A stretch of DNA of 64,000 nucleotides from Uranotaenia lowii (taxonomy: Eukaryota; Arthropoda; Insecta; Diptera; Culicidae), in contig NC_073693.1 in assembly GCF_029784155.1 (NCBI RefSeq), forward strand, positions 359,181,825 through 359,245,824, written 5' to 3'. Under the pieces are notes generated by a model. That model worked only from the letters and a program-made list of their open reading frames with translations. It ran no database searches and had not been told where the DNA came from. Position numbers and translations under genes: made by a program. Numbering within the stretch: the first letter of the stretch is position 1; each line of letters begins with the position of its first letter. Shown here one piece after another: positions 11,601 to 23,844 of the stretch.

Positions 11601-13290
11601 TCAGTTATTTGAATTCAACTTGCTAAAAAAATTATTAATTTCCGACAGCAGAAAATTTTCCCAACTTTATTCTAAATGATCTAAAGATGAAAAAAAAAAT
11701 CGACATATAACTTTTTTACTTCAATGTAAAAACTTTTTCCCTCTAGTTCAATTGCTATGCGGTTGTTATAGCCAGAGAATTTCAAGAATCTTTAAGAAAA
11801 CCCACAGAAACCATTCTCTACGAACAAAATCTTGCATTTTTTCATACAAAATTTAAACCAAATTCCGCGTATTTTAATCTCATTTTCAAAATCTGATAAA
11901 AGGATACGTTGGTTTTGGTAACTTTTGAGCTTAAAACCGTTTAGAAATTCAAAAAACTGTCTATTTGACACATCCTAAGACATCATAATAGCCATCGCAT
12001 CAGAGAAGGCCGTGCGGTGTTTGATACAATGTGCAATCATTGTTATATAATAAATCCTTTTTTGATTGAATATTGTTCCGTTTAATGTGAAGATATCGGA
12101 TTTTATATCAATTTGTACTTTTTTTTCTGTTTTGCTGTGGGTTTTGTAGATTTCTATTATTGACAACTCCTAAATTGTTTTTTTATGTTTGTACAACCAC
12201 AGTTCAATTCAACAGTAACAAGCGAAATAGACTTCACCCATTTTCGGCTTATACTAGGGATCAGTATGTTTCGAATGTCCGGAAGAACTCGATGAACCCT
12301 ACAGTCTTTAATTAAAATCTAACCAATCGCCCTTCGCCACAGGTATGTATTTCATTCAACAAATTGTTTTCAAATTGACTGTGACCGAGTGTCTGTTTTG
12401 GTGCTTCCCCAAAGTCCTCTCTGAATCAGCCTGAGACCCTCAGCAAGGTATTCACCATCTTACATCACAACAGAGCGCAGCGACCAGATCAAGGTCAAAC
12501 GAAATGCAATCTGAACTCCATACCTGTCTGTATGCACAATTCCAGCCGCTGACTGAACGAATGTGAACGATTTCCTTTCGCTTTTTCCCAGCTATACCCT
12601 GGTAGTTAGTAGTACCGAAACAACTTTGTGCAAATCGAAAAAGAAAATCCAGAAACGAGTTGCGCGAACTTGCTCTCACTTCTGCCTTGCATCCCACACG
12701 TTGTTTTTTTTTTTGTTGACTATAAAATGTAGGTATGTTGGAAAGGAAAAACTGAACGGGATAAACCTGCAAAAGTTTATCGTCCCTTTTTTCAAGGTTA
12801 CACCGCCGGTTGGTTCACTTTTACTTGCTTAGTTTATGGGAAATCGTTCACTGCTGTTAGTAAATAGCTCTTGGATCAGCGTTTTGCTTAAGGATCGTAC
12901 AACAATACCACAACAATTATTTTTAATTTAAGTATCTCTGACTGCCTGTGGAAAACTTTGATTGTTGGATTTTGAACAATTTCTCAATTAATTGAAATTT
13001 GCAAATTAACATTTCAAAATACTCTGATATATATGTATAATTTTACGTGATTTTGCAGATCTTGTTGCATTTAAAATGGTGTTGTGTGGATTTACAGATA
13101 AAACCAAGGAAACTAATCGTTAGATATCCTTGTTTTTTTTTAAGTCGTTGGTGAGATCAGCAAGAAATTTTTTAGCTGTAGTTTTTCTTAAGTTTGAACC
13201 TCATTTCTTTCCTACTTACTTTCCTATTATTGTTAGCTTTAAAGTTTTCGACGAAGAATATCTATCACAATGCACAAAAAGAATGACAAT
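8640..13290. other. Intergenic; possible LTR-retroelement debris at 9290-10030
   Basis: A (GTAT)n microsatellite lies at 9261-9289. Sequence at 9480-9960 has LTR-like traits (CTGGCAACACTG, an AATAAA at about 9905), but I found no paired LTR, primer-binding site or retroviral-type frame. From 10030 to 13290 the DNA is AT-rich with short opposed frames. The 12452-12832 frames on both strands overlap and have no motif. No gene is supported. Confidence 0.45.
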
Positions 13291-13508
13291 GTCAAAGCAA
13301 TCGAAAGATTCTCTTCAATCCAACCACGGTATAAGAATAGTTCAGTTACCGGTATTTCGATAGAATTAACTATCTTTTTCAGTGAACGTTTTCGATTGTT
13401 CGAATCGAAAACGCTCATTGGAGAAAATAGTAGGTTGCTATCGAAATACCGGTATCTGAAGTTTTCTTCTACCGTGGTTGAATTAAAGGGAATCTTTCGA
13501 TTGCTTTG
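13291..13508. repeat. 218-bp imperfect palindrome (long hairpin)
   Basis: Arms of about 105 bp running from CAAAGCAATCGAAAG at 13291 to CTTTCGATTGCTTTG at 13508 are reverse complements at roughly 84% by eye. A loop of about 5 bases (GTTCG) sits near 13400. Transcribed from either strand, it would form an almost continuous hairpin. It could be a snapback MITE (no clear target duplication found) or an hpRNA locus feeding siRNA. The overlapping short frames (13130-13509) are by-products. Confidence 0.75.
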
Positions 13509-13509
13509 A

Positions 13510-14436
13510 TTTAGTACAATTATTCAACCAAGTAGGCTCACAAAACATATTAGATCGACAATATCGACCGCTTTAAAACACATATATTTTCCATCCACGG
13601 TTGGCCGGTAATTCTTCATAAGTAACGGGTCTGATGCGTTTTCTTGCTTTCATAAGGCTGCTTGCCTAATCTTAAAGATGCGTGGTAGAAGTGACGAAGA
13701 AAAAAAAAAGAAAATACCACCATCTTCGAAAACGCAAAAACGGACAGGCGTGTAGGTATTAATTTTAGTTTTGTGGCGACACGATGGGGTGCTATTAATA
13801 TTTCCCTCGTGTTTGAATTTGAGAAATTATTTCTATTTTGCATAGAGCAGGTCCATTCTTTCCATGCATAAAGAATGAATAGCTGCTAGCCGTGCCGTGG
13901 TGCATAGATAAACTCCTTCAAAGCCGAGGGATTAGCTTTTACTTTCTGCAGCAATTTATCTTGCTACGATTGTCAACTTTAAATGGTCGGAGGAAGACTC
14001 GAAAGATTATTGATTGGTATGCTTTAGAATAAAAGAAAAAGGCCTGCTTACTCTAAATACTTTTACCTATTCTATTTTTCAAGTATTTTCAAACAATTTT
14101 CCAACATCCGAGAATGGATTAATTTCGCATTTTCGTCAAATAAATTATTCATAATCCCCTTAACAACAATTTTTACGGCCAAAATGTCAACACAAAACAG
14201 TTGCAAGGTCCAAAACCGGCAAGCCTTAAACTTACCTTTAAATCGTTTCGCCAAATTAATTGTGACGGCACAGAGGCCGCTTCAATCCCTAGTTACGAGC
14301 TTAATGTGACCTCCTCTCAGTCAACGACGATGACGACGCGTTTGTTTCTATATAAATATGTACGTACGTACTACCGAAATCCCCCACAACAACAAGAGCG
14401 TGGAATGCACTTCATAATGCTATAATTTTCATTAGT
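13510..14436. other. Intergenic / 3' flank of the minus-strand candidate gene
   Basis: No coding frame is supported. The part nearest 14436 would be the 3' UTR if the minus-strand exon at 14437-14573 is real. I did not find a clear poly(A) signal. Confidence 0.4.
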
Positions 14437-14573
14437 TTACAACTGCCGCGGCTGCTGATGACGGATGCCAGAAGTGCCTTTATAACCCAACACATCCTCC
14501 CCCGGGTCGGGTGCCGTTTTCAGATCGTCGCCGACCGAATGCGTCTTGCCAAAATGGCCCAACCAGCGTCTAG
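14437..14573 (-). CDS. Candidate terminal exon of an unidentified minus-strand gene
   Basis: Reading the minus strand, a pyrimidine-rich acceptor (GTAGCTTTTCTAG) precedes a frame starting RWLGHFGKTHSVGDD and ending HQQPRQL at a stop (14437-14439). Codons are GC-rich at third positions, unlike the AT-rich surroundings, which favours coding. No domain is recognised. It is the proposed last exon of a gene whose other exons are 20112-20178 and 21523-21627. The splice phase does not fit exon 20112-20178 directly (phase 1 donor, phase 2 acceptor), so an exon may be missing or this may be a separate gene. The ~5.5-kb gap between these exons contains the 9-bp minisatellites. Confidence 0.45.
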
Positions 14574-14727
14574 AAAAGCTACAGTCAAGAGGCGTTAAAT
14601 TACTAAAAACTTGAAACCAGTTTATGTATTTTTTACAAAATAAACAATTTGGAAATTTTCTACTCATTTTTGTGTTATTATTTTGCTTGTTTTGTCATTT
14701 TTAACATTTTTGGAATTAATGGCATTT

Positions 14728-15733
14728 TTTCATTTTTGTCATTTTTGTCATTTTTGTCATTTTTGTCATTTTCGTCATTTTCGTCATTTTCGTCATTTTC
14801 GTCATTTTCGTCATTTTCGTCATTTTCGTCATTTTCGTCATTTTCGTCATTTTCGTCATTTTCGTCATTTTCGTCATTTTCGTCATTTTCGTCATTTTCG
14901 TCATTTTCGTCATTTTCGTCATTTTCGTCATTTTCGTCATTTTCGTCATTTTCGTCATTTTCGTCATTTTCGTCATTTTTGTCATTTTTGTCATTTTTGT
15001 CATTTTGTCATTTTTGTAATTTTTGTCCTTTTTGTAATTTTTGTCATTTTTGTTATTTTTGTCATTTTTGTCATTTTTGTCATTTTTGTCATTTTTGTCA
15101 TTTTTGTCATTTTTGTAATTTTTGTCATTTTTGTAATTTTTGTAATTTTTGTCATTTTTGTCATTTTTGTCATTTTTGTCATTTTTGTCATTTTTGTCAT
15201 TTTTGTCATTTTTGTCATTTTTGTCATTTTTGTCATTTTTGTCATTTTTGTCATTTTTGTCATTTTTGTCATTTTTGTCATTTTTGTCATTTTTGTCATT
15301 TTTGTCATTTTTGTCATTTTTGTCATTTTTGTCATTTTTGTCATTTTTGTCATTTTTGTCATTTTTGTCATTTTTGTCATTTTTGTCATTTTTGTCATTT
15401 TTGTCATTTTTGTCATTTTTGTCATTTTTGTCATTTTTGTCATTTTTGTCATTTTTGTCATTTTTGTCATTTTTGTCATTTTTGTCATTTTTGTCATTTT
15501 TGTCATTTTTGTCATTTTTGTCATTTTTGTCATTTTTGTCATTTTTGTCATTTTTGTCATTTTTGTCATTTTTGTCATTTTTGTCATTTTTGTCATTTTT
15601 GTCATTTTTGTCATTTTTGTCATTTTTGTCATTTTTGTCATTTTTGTCATTTTTGTCATTTTTGTCAATTGTGTCATTTTTGTCATTTTTGTCATTTTTG
15701 TCATTTTTGTCATTTTTGTCATTTTTGTCATTT
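14728..15733. repeat. 9-bp minisatellite array 1, unit GTCATTTTT
   Basis: About 112 head-to-tail 9-bp units. Zones: a few GTCATTTTT units; a block of CGTCATTTT variants (about 14771-14978); one 8-bp unit near 15000 that shifts the phase; a mixed zone with GTAATTTTT variants (to about 15145); then a nearly pure GTCATTTTT block to 15730. Degenerate proto-units precede it from about 14690. The unit length is a multiple of three, so long artificial frames such as (MTK)n on minus and VIF, SFL or CHF repeats on plus are open. These are not genes. Confidence 0.97.
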
Positions 15734-15794
15734 TATTGGCTTTTCTAGTTGATACTTTTCGGTGAATTTGAAATCAAATAAAAACAACTCTTTT

Positions 15795-15828
15795 GACGTT
15801 TCGGCCTACTACCTTCAGCCATCCTCAG
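15795..15828 (-). ncRNA. Hammerhead-ribozyme-like segment of the Penelope 3' region
   Basis: On the minus strand CTGAGGA (matching the CUGANGA box) is followed by GGC, an 11-12 base loop, GCC and then GAAAC, the layout of a hammerhead core (CUGANGA, stem II, GAAA). Penelope-like elements are known to carry minimal hammerheads in their terminal repeats. One extra U at the base of stem II and the unplaced stems I and III leave activity uncertain. Confidence 0.4.
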
Positions 15829-15983
15829 AAAACTATATTATAAACAAAAAACTTAAATTAATACAAAAAATTCTTCACAATATTCCATCACAATTTCACT
15901 GCACTTTTGCACTTACGATTTGTATCGCCGCGTGCTTCCTGAACGGCTGTCTTACTTGATTTAAGTCCGGTTTTGAATCGCTT

Positions 15984-16406
15984 CTAGCAGCTGGCGTCTA
16001 TCATTCCCGGTGTCGTCGTGATGTTGGTTGTTGTCGTCGTGTTCGGTGACGTCGTTTTTGAATCCGTCGTTTTAGTTGCGAATTGTGGCGTCTCTCTTAG
16101 TTTTTTAATAATAGAGCTATATATTTTAGAAATTTCAATCGAATCTTGCTTGATGTTTACTGTTCTTCCTTTTTTGAGTTTTATGTGTAGTGTTTCAGCT
16201 GTTTTTCGTTTTCCTTCTTGGTTTACTCTTTCTAAAATATATGCTTTGTCGAAGTTAAACTTATGGTTCTGTTCTATGGCATGTTGTGTCAATCCTGTGG
16301 CTCTGGTGTTTTGTTTGAGACTTGTTTTATGATTTTTAATCCTTTTTTCCAGAGTTTGAGATGTTTGTCCACAGTATTCTTTCCCGCATTCACAAGGAAT
16401 TGAATA
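15984..16406 (-). CDS. GIY-YIG endonuclease domain of a Penelope-like element (partial)
   Basis: A continuous 140-codon minus-strand frame enters from the array boundary and ends at a stop at 15984. Its start, YSIPCECGKEYCGQT, carries the Penelope-type GIY-YIG core: two cysteines, then Y-x-G-x-T. An Arg follows about ten residues on (EKRIKNH, the likely catalytic Arg). Next come an H-rich turn (TQHAIEQNHKFNFDK) and a low-complexity Thr/Asn tail. In the family this domain nicks target DNA for insertion. The open frame suggests a fairly young insertion, but without the reverse transcriptase it cannot be autonomous. No start codon is expected, as it is the C-terminal end of a longer polyprotein. 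Confidence 0.85.
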   Translation of the reverse strand, partial: YSIPCECGKEYCGQTSQTLEKRIKNHKTSLKQNTRATGLTQHAIEQNHKFNFDKAYILERVNQEGKRKTAETLHIKLKKGRTVNIKQDSIEISKIYSSIIKKLRETPQFATKTTDSKTTSPNTTTTTNITTTPGMIDASC

Positions 16407-19400
16407 TTTTTGTCATTTTTGTCATTTTTGTCATTTTTGTCATTTTTGTCATTTTTGTCATTTTTGTCATTTTTGTCATTTTTGTCATTTTTGTCATTTT
16501 TGTCATTTTTGTCATTTTTGTCATTTTTGTCATTTTTGTCATTTTTGTCATTTTTGTCATTTTTGTCATTTTTGTCATTTTTGTCATTTTTGTCATTTTT
16601 GTCATTTTTGTCATTTTTGTCATTTTTGTCATTTTTGTCATTTTTGTCATTTTTGTCATTTTTGTCATTTTTGTCATTTTTGTCATTTTTGTCATTTTTG
16701 TCATTTTTGTCATTTTTGTCATTTTTGTCATTTTTGTCATTTTTGTCATTTTTGTCATTTTTGTCATTTTTGTCATTTTTGTCATTTTTGTCATTTTTGT
16801 CATTTTTGTCATTTTTGTCATTTTTGTCATTTTTGTCATTTTTGTCATTTTTGTCATTTTTGTCATTTTTGTCATTTTTGTCATTTTTGTCATTTTTGTC
16901 ATTTTTGTCATTTTTGTCATTTTTGTCATTTTTGTCATTTTTGTCATTTTTGTCATTTTTGTCATTTTTGTCATTTTTGTCATTTTTGTCATTTTTGTCA
17001 TTTTTGTCATTTTTGTCATTTTTGTCATTTTTGTCATTTTTGTCATTTTTGTCATTTTTGTCATTTTTGTCATTTTTGTCATTTTTGTCATTTTTGTCAT
17101 TTTTGTCATTTTTGTCATTTTTGTCATTTTTGTCATTTTTGTCATTTTTGTCATTTTTGTCATTTTTGTCATTTTTGTCATTTTTGTCATTTTTGTCATT
17201 TTTGTCATTTTTGTCATTTTTGTCATTTTTGTCATTTTTGTCATTTTTGTCATTTTTGTCATTTTTGTCATTTTTGTCATTTTTGTCATTTTTGTCATTT
17301 TTGTCATTTTTGTCATTTTTGTCATTTTTGTCATTTTTGTCATTTTTGTCATTTTTGTCATTTTTGTCATTTTTGTCATTTTTGTCATTTTTGTCATTTT
17401 TGTCATTTTTGTCATTTTTGTCATTTTTGTCATTTTTGTCATTTTTGTCATTTTTGTCATTTTTGTCATTTTTGTCATTTTTGTCATTTTTGTCATTTTT
17501 GTCATTTTTGTCATTTTTGTCATTTTTGTCATTTTTGTCATTTTTGTCATTTTTGTCATTTTTGTCATTTTTGTCATTTTTGTCATTTTTGTCATTTTTG
17601 TCATTTTTGTCATTTTTGTCATTTTTGTCATTTTTGTCATTTTTGTCATTTTTGTCATTTTTGTCATTTTTGTCATTTTTGTCATTTTTGTCATTTTTGT
17701 CATTTTTGTCATTTTTGTCATTTTTGTCATTTTTGTCATTTTTGTCATTTTTGTCATTTTTGTCATTTTGTCATTTTTGTCATTTTTGTCATTTTTGTCA
17801 TTTTTGTCATTTTTGTCATTTTTGTCATTTTTGTCATTTTTGTCATTTTTGTCATTTTTGTCATTTTTGTCATTTTTGTCATTTTTGTCATTTTTGTCAT
17901 TTTTGTCATTTTTGTCATTTTTGTCATTTTTGTCATTTTTGTCATTTTTGTCATTTTTGTCATTTTTGTCATTTTTGTCATTTTTGTCATTTTTGTCATT
18001 TTTGTCATTTTTGTCATTTTTGTCATTTTTGTCATTTTTGTCATTTTTGTCATTTTTGTCATTTTTGTCATTTTTGTCATTTTTGTCATTTTTGTCATTT
18101 TTGTCATTTTTGTCATTTTTGTCATTTTTGTCATTTTTGTCATTTTTGTCATTTTTGTCATTTTTGTCATTTTTGTCATTTTTGTCATTTTTGTCATTTT
18201 TGTCATTTTTGTCATTTTTGTCATTTTTGTCATTTTTGTCATTTTTGTCATTTTTGTCATTTTTGTCATTTTTGTCATTTTTGTCATTTTTGTCATTTTT
18301 GTCATTTTTGTCATTTTTGTCATTTTTGTCATTTTTGTCATTTTTGTCATTTTTGTCATTTTTGTCATTTTTGTCATTTTTGTCATTTTTGTCATTTTTG
18401 TCATTTTTGTCATTTTTGTCATTTTTGTCATTTTTGTCATTTTTGTCATTTTTGTCATTTTTGTCATTTTTGTCATTTTTGTCATTTTTGTCATTTTTGT
18501 CATTTTTGTCATTTTTGTCATTTTTGTCATTTTTGTCATTTTTGTCATTTTTGTCATTTTTGTCATTTTTGTCATTTTTGTCATTTTTGTCATTTTTGTC
18601 ATTTTTGTCATTTTTGTCATTTTTGTCATTTTTGTCATTTTTGTCATTTTTGTCATTTTTGTCATTTTTGTCATTTTTGTCATTTTTGTCATTTTTGTCA
18701 TTTTTGTCATTTTTGTCATTTTTGTCATTTTTGTCATTTTTGTCATTTTTGTCATTTTTGTCATTTTTGTCATTTTTGTCATTTTTGTCATTTTTGTCAT
18801 TTTTGTCATTTTTGTCATTTTTGTCATTTTTGTCATTTTTGTCATTTTTGTCATTTTTGTCATTTTTGTCATTTTTGTCATTTTTGTCATTTTTGTCATT
18901 TTTGTCATTTTTGTCATTTTTGTCATTTTTGTCATTTTTGTCATTTTTGTCATTTTTGTCATTTTTGTCATTTTTGTCATTTTTGTCATTTTTGTCATTT
19001 TTGTCATTTTTGTCATTTTTGTCATTTTTGTCATTTTTGTCATTTTTGTCATTTTTGTCATTTTTGTCATTTTTGTCATTTTTGTCATTTTTGTCATTTT
19101 TGTCATTTTTGTCATTTTTGTCATTTTTGTCATTTTTGTCATTTTTGTCATTTTTGTCATTTTTGTCATTTTTGTCATTTTTGTCATTTTTGTCATTTTT
19201 GTCATTTTTGTCATTTTTGTCATTTTTGTCATTTTTGACATTTTTGTCATTTTTGTCATTTTTGTCATTTTTGTCATTTTTGTCATTTTTGTCATTTTTG
19301 TCATTTTTGTCATTTTTGTCATTTTTGTCATTTTTGTCATTTTTTTCATTTTTGTCATTTTTGTCATTTTTGTCATTTTTGTCATTTTTGTCATTTTTGT

Positions 19401-19995
19401 CATTTTTGTCATTTTTGTCATTTTTGTCATTTTTGTCATTTTTGTCATTTTTGTCATTTTTGTCATTTTTGTCATTTTTGTCATTTTTGTCATTTTTGTC
19501 ATTTTTGTCATTTTTGTCATTTTTGTCATTTTTGTCATTTTTGTCATTTTTGTCATTTTTATCATTTTTGTCATTTTTGTCATTTTTGTCATTTTTGTCA
19601 TTTTTGTCATTTTTGTCATTTTTGTCATTTTTGTCATTTTTGTCATTTTTGTCATTTTTGTCTTTTTTGTCATTTTTGACATTTTTGACATTTTTGACAT
19701 TTTTGACATTTTTGACATTTTTGACATTTTTGACATTTTTGACATTTTTGACATTTTTGACATTTTTGACATTTTTGACATTTTTGACATTTTTGACATT
19801 TTTGACATTTTTGACATTTTTGACATTTTTGACATTTTTGACATTTTTGACATTTTTGACATTTTTGACATTTTTGACATTTTTGACATTTTTGACATTT
19901 TTGACATTTTTGACATTTTTGACATTTTGGTAATTTTTGACATTTTTGAGATTTTTGACATTTTTAACATTTTTGACATTTATAACATTTTTATT
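16407..19995. repeat. 9-bp minisatellite array 2, unit GTCATTTTT then GACATTTTT
   Basis: About 398 units. From 16407 to about 19670 it is nearly pure GTCATTTTT. Exceptions are one 8-bp unit near 17762 and scattered point variants (near 19236, 19345, 19561, 19663). From about 19674 to 19930 it switches to GACATTTTT (about 28 units), then decays through degenerate units to 19995. All giant frames here (up to 1190 codons on plus, 738 on minus) are repeat artefacts. Confidence 0.97.
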
Positions 19996-20003
19996 GTGTT
20001 GCA

Positions 20004-20095
20004 GATGGCAGATTCAAGATTGAAGATTCAAGATTATAAATTCAAGGTTTAAGATCCATGATTCTAGAGTCAAAACTTAAGATTCGAGATTCGAG
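20004..20095. repeat. Short imperfect AAGATTC repeat
   Basis: Imperfect short units of AAGATTCAAGATT type run through this stretch immediately beyond the end of array 2. A small, degenerate tandem repeat. Confidence 0.5.
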
Positions 20096-20111
20096 TTTGT
20101 CTCAAACTCAC

Positions 20112-20178
20112 CCTTTGCTACGGTAAACCCCACCGCAAAAGCATAGTTTCTGTTTCGGTTGGTTTCATCAAGATTGCT
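20112..20178 (-). CDS. Candidate internal exon of the unidentified minus-strand gene
   Basis: On the minus strand a T-rich tract and CCAG acceptor precede a 67-nt open segment encoding SNLDETNRNRNYAFAVGFTV (residues 1-20, then AK). It ends at a strong GTGAGT donor. It follows exon 21523-21627 in phase 0, so the two join without a frame break. No family is recognised. The donor leaves phase 1, which does not match the acceptor phase of the proposed last exon 14437-14573. Confidence 0.4.
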
Positions 20179-20179
20179 C

Positions 20180-21522
20180 TGGCGTGCATTTTGAACAAAA
20201 AAAAAAACACAATATCTGGTCTTCACATTTCATAATTAGCGAGTTCACTGTTCTTTTTTATTTGTTTCTTCTCTTCTGCTACTACCTAGTATATTTCATC
20301 CATTTCTTTGCCTTTGATAGCGCACCCATTTGCGTCAACTTTGTCGCTCGGCTGCTAATGGGGATGTTTCCGATTAATAGTCCTGGGAAAAAAATAGCGC
20401 TTCTCGGGCTATGCGCTTGGGTGTGAATCTTGCTACAAGCTGAAACCAACTAATGAATGCTTTAGTACCCACAAATAATTTGTGAAACGTTTATGTTCCC
20501 ACTACTAAATTAACATTGTAGCCCGAATATTTCAGCCGAGTTAATTTGCTTTGAGAAAAGGTAATCTGTGCTGGTGAAAGATTTAAGGATGAAAGTAATA
20601 TAATATTTTTTTAAAAAGACTGAATGACTACTTCTGAAACAGGAATTATAGTACGATTTTAGTTTAAAAAATTAAGATACTTTGAACGGCATTAAAGTAC
20701 AAAAAATCGAAAACAACATGTACAAAAAATTTTGTGAAACCATTAATCCAAAGAACTTTGCAAAAAAAATTTCGTTGAAAAACGTCCAAATTAAGCTTTG
20801 GTTTAATTTTGGGACAATTAAGAGACCCTCCGGCGCAAATTGTACGATATGATAATAATCAAAACAAAAAAAAAAAAGATCGGCTTTGAAGCACGTCACT
20901 TTCTTAATAAATTTGACATAATTGACTTAATCCCGCTGGAATCTTGATCCATTGTTGTATCACACGTCAGTTAAGAGAGGTCTTAGGATTTTCAGATATA
21001 TAAAAATCCAACAAGCGACGCTCAACCCACATGTAAGTTCAATAGTTGAAAGACGGTCTTAAATCTTAAAGAGCGCTAAATTTGAACCTCGATAGGGGTT
21101 GTGGGCACAGAATGACAATAAATGTTCATAATGATCGCAATTTTTGCCCCATACAAAAATACAATTCTGGAGAAGTGTATGTTATAATATTTCATTACAG
21201 TAGTGCAGCTTCACCTCTTTCAACGAGCGCTAGCTGTGAACTTAAGCCGAACGCTAAGCACTAGTTTCGTTATACTGAAAATTGAATTTTCCGCAAACAA
21301 ATGTAACGCGCCGCTCGGGATCGTAAAAGGGAAAATCCAATCTCCGCGCTACTTCAATCGAGAAAAGTGTTCCGCCGAGATGCTGTCAACGCTGTGTGAC
21401 GGACTCTGACTGACGAATCCGACGAAAACAATAATCACGCGGTGCCAGAACAGATATGTAGAAAGAAAATCGCACACAGAAAGTACAAATGCATCCATCC
21501 GTTCGTCATTTGGTAGACTTAC
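20180..21522. other. Putative intron of the minus-strand candidate gene
   Basis: AT-rich sequence with short opposed frames and no repeat or motif recognised. It would be the first visible intron if exons 21523-21627 and 20112-20178 are joined. Confidence 0.4.
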
Positions 21523-21627
21523 TTGCGTTGCCGGACCCAATCTTCCACCCTCATTCAGCTTTCGTCTCATTTGCCACTTGGCAAGGTCGTCACCATTTGG
21601 CGCGTCCGACTGGCCAAATAGCCGCAT
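21523..21627 (-). CDS. Candidate 5' coding exon of an unidentified minus-strand gene
   Basis: Starting at the ATG at 21627-21625, 35 codons (MRLFGQSDAPNGDDL..., ending RLGPATQ) run to a consensus donor CAA|GTAAGT. The frame stays open about 12 codons upstream of this ATG, to a TAG that could itself be the end of an acceptor (GTTATGTTAG). The exon may therefore be internal and start near 21663. Base composition is more GC-rich than the flanks. No domain, signal peptide or membrane segment is recognised. The product may be a small cytosolic or regulatory protein; function unknown. Confidence 0.5.
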
Positions 21628-21629
21628 AT

Positions 21630-22890
<1,261 letters not shown>

Positions 22891-22899
22891 TTAGTTCTA

Positions 22900-23840
22900 A
22901 CCTTCACTTGTTAATTTACGTGAACAATGCTGTTATAGTACAGTATACGATATATCGCTTGATTTACACAAACTAGTGACCAGTTTGCTTCTCGCCCAAA
23001 AATCTTCCATGCAAATTGCGACGCCTTTAGGATGCCATCTAGTGACTGTTTACCATGACACGAGAAACGTTCTCTCCTTGATGGACCATGTCCACGGTAG
23101 TAAAATCGGTCAGGACGAAAGTGAAATACAATCCATTGAGATCAATCTGGAGACTGGCTAGGGAAACGAATATGTGGAATTCTTCTATGCAACTACTGTG
23201 TTCTCAGACGAGAAACTTTTTTCGAATGATCGGGAGTCCAATTCACGTACGTGTGGGATACCTTAAGTCAGCAACTAGCAAACGGTATGCTGGGCACATA
23301 ATTATTACTCATCGCATCGAATTGTGTAAGTCTCGCGGATCGTGCAACATCATATCATCTTCCTCCTCTTCGGTCACTGTCATCGAGTGCATCGGACGCA
23401 AGTGCGACGTCCTCCCTGGAGTTCCCGATCCCCAATCGCCTCATATCTACAATAGGTAAGCTCCGAAGTTCCGTAGACATTCCGTTGCCCGTTACGCAAT
23501 CCCACAAATGGCGATCCTGCCAGGTTTTCCCATTTTCCTTTGGGAAAACAAACTAGCAAAGAATCTTAAGAAAATAGTGTAACGACCATTTTGTTTTTTT
23601 TCTATGTGAAGTGAGAGTTTGTCGTTAACTAAGTTCGAATGACTTTTTTGGCTCCTTCGTTCGACGAGATTGTATCGGATAGCGAAAATAAAACAAATAG
23701 TAACTCGTTTTGTTTGTTTACAATATTTTGATCACTTCTAGTGAATAATAATCTTGTTGAAATTGAGTTGCATGATGAGCTTTGAGATGTTAACTAACGT
23801 CAATTTACTAAGAAGGTTCTAAAGTTGTACTTTAGATACT
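22900..23840. other. Possible exon region around 23088-23490, strand unresolved
   Basis: The plus frame 23088-23459 (123 codons) ends at a consensus donor-like AATAG|GTAAGC. The minus strand is also open in two frames, one encoding MSTELRSLPIVDMRRLGIG and another an acidic TVTEEEEDDMMLHD. Composition is GC-rich. Either a plus exon with a donor near 23458 or minus exons upstream of 21523-21627 are possible. From 23500 to 23840 I see nothing. Confidence 0.3.
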
Positions 23841-23844
23841 GACA

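Larger units (their letters stand above)
15734..16406 (-). mobile_element. 5'-truncated Penelope-like element inside the minisatellite
   Basis: This 673-bp block separates the two arrays. On the minus strand it runs from an open GIY-YIG domain, through a 3' region with a conserved CTGAGGATGGCTGAAG...GGCCGAAACGTC-type segment, to an AATAAA directly joined to the TGACAAAAA repeat. The reverse transcriptase that normally precedes GIY-YIG is absent, so it is a 5'-truncated copy. It is probably a retrotransposed insertion into, or at the edge of, a pre-existing 9-bp array. Confidence 0.75.

Noticed and set aside
16361..19979. Giant open frames (up to 1190 codons on plus, 738 on minus) in the 9-bp arrays
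   Set aside because: The 9-bp unit is a multiple of three and lacks stops in most frames, so any array gives endless tripeptide frames. There is no non-repeat domain and no separate start context.
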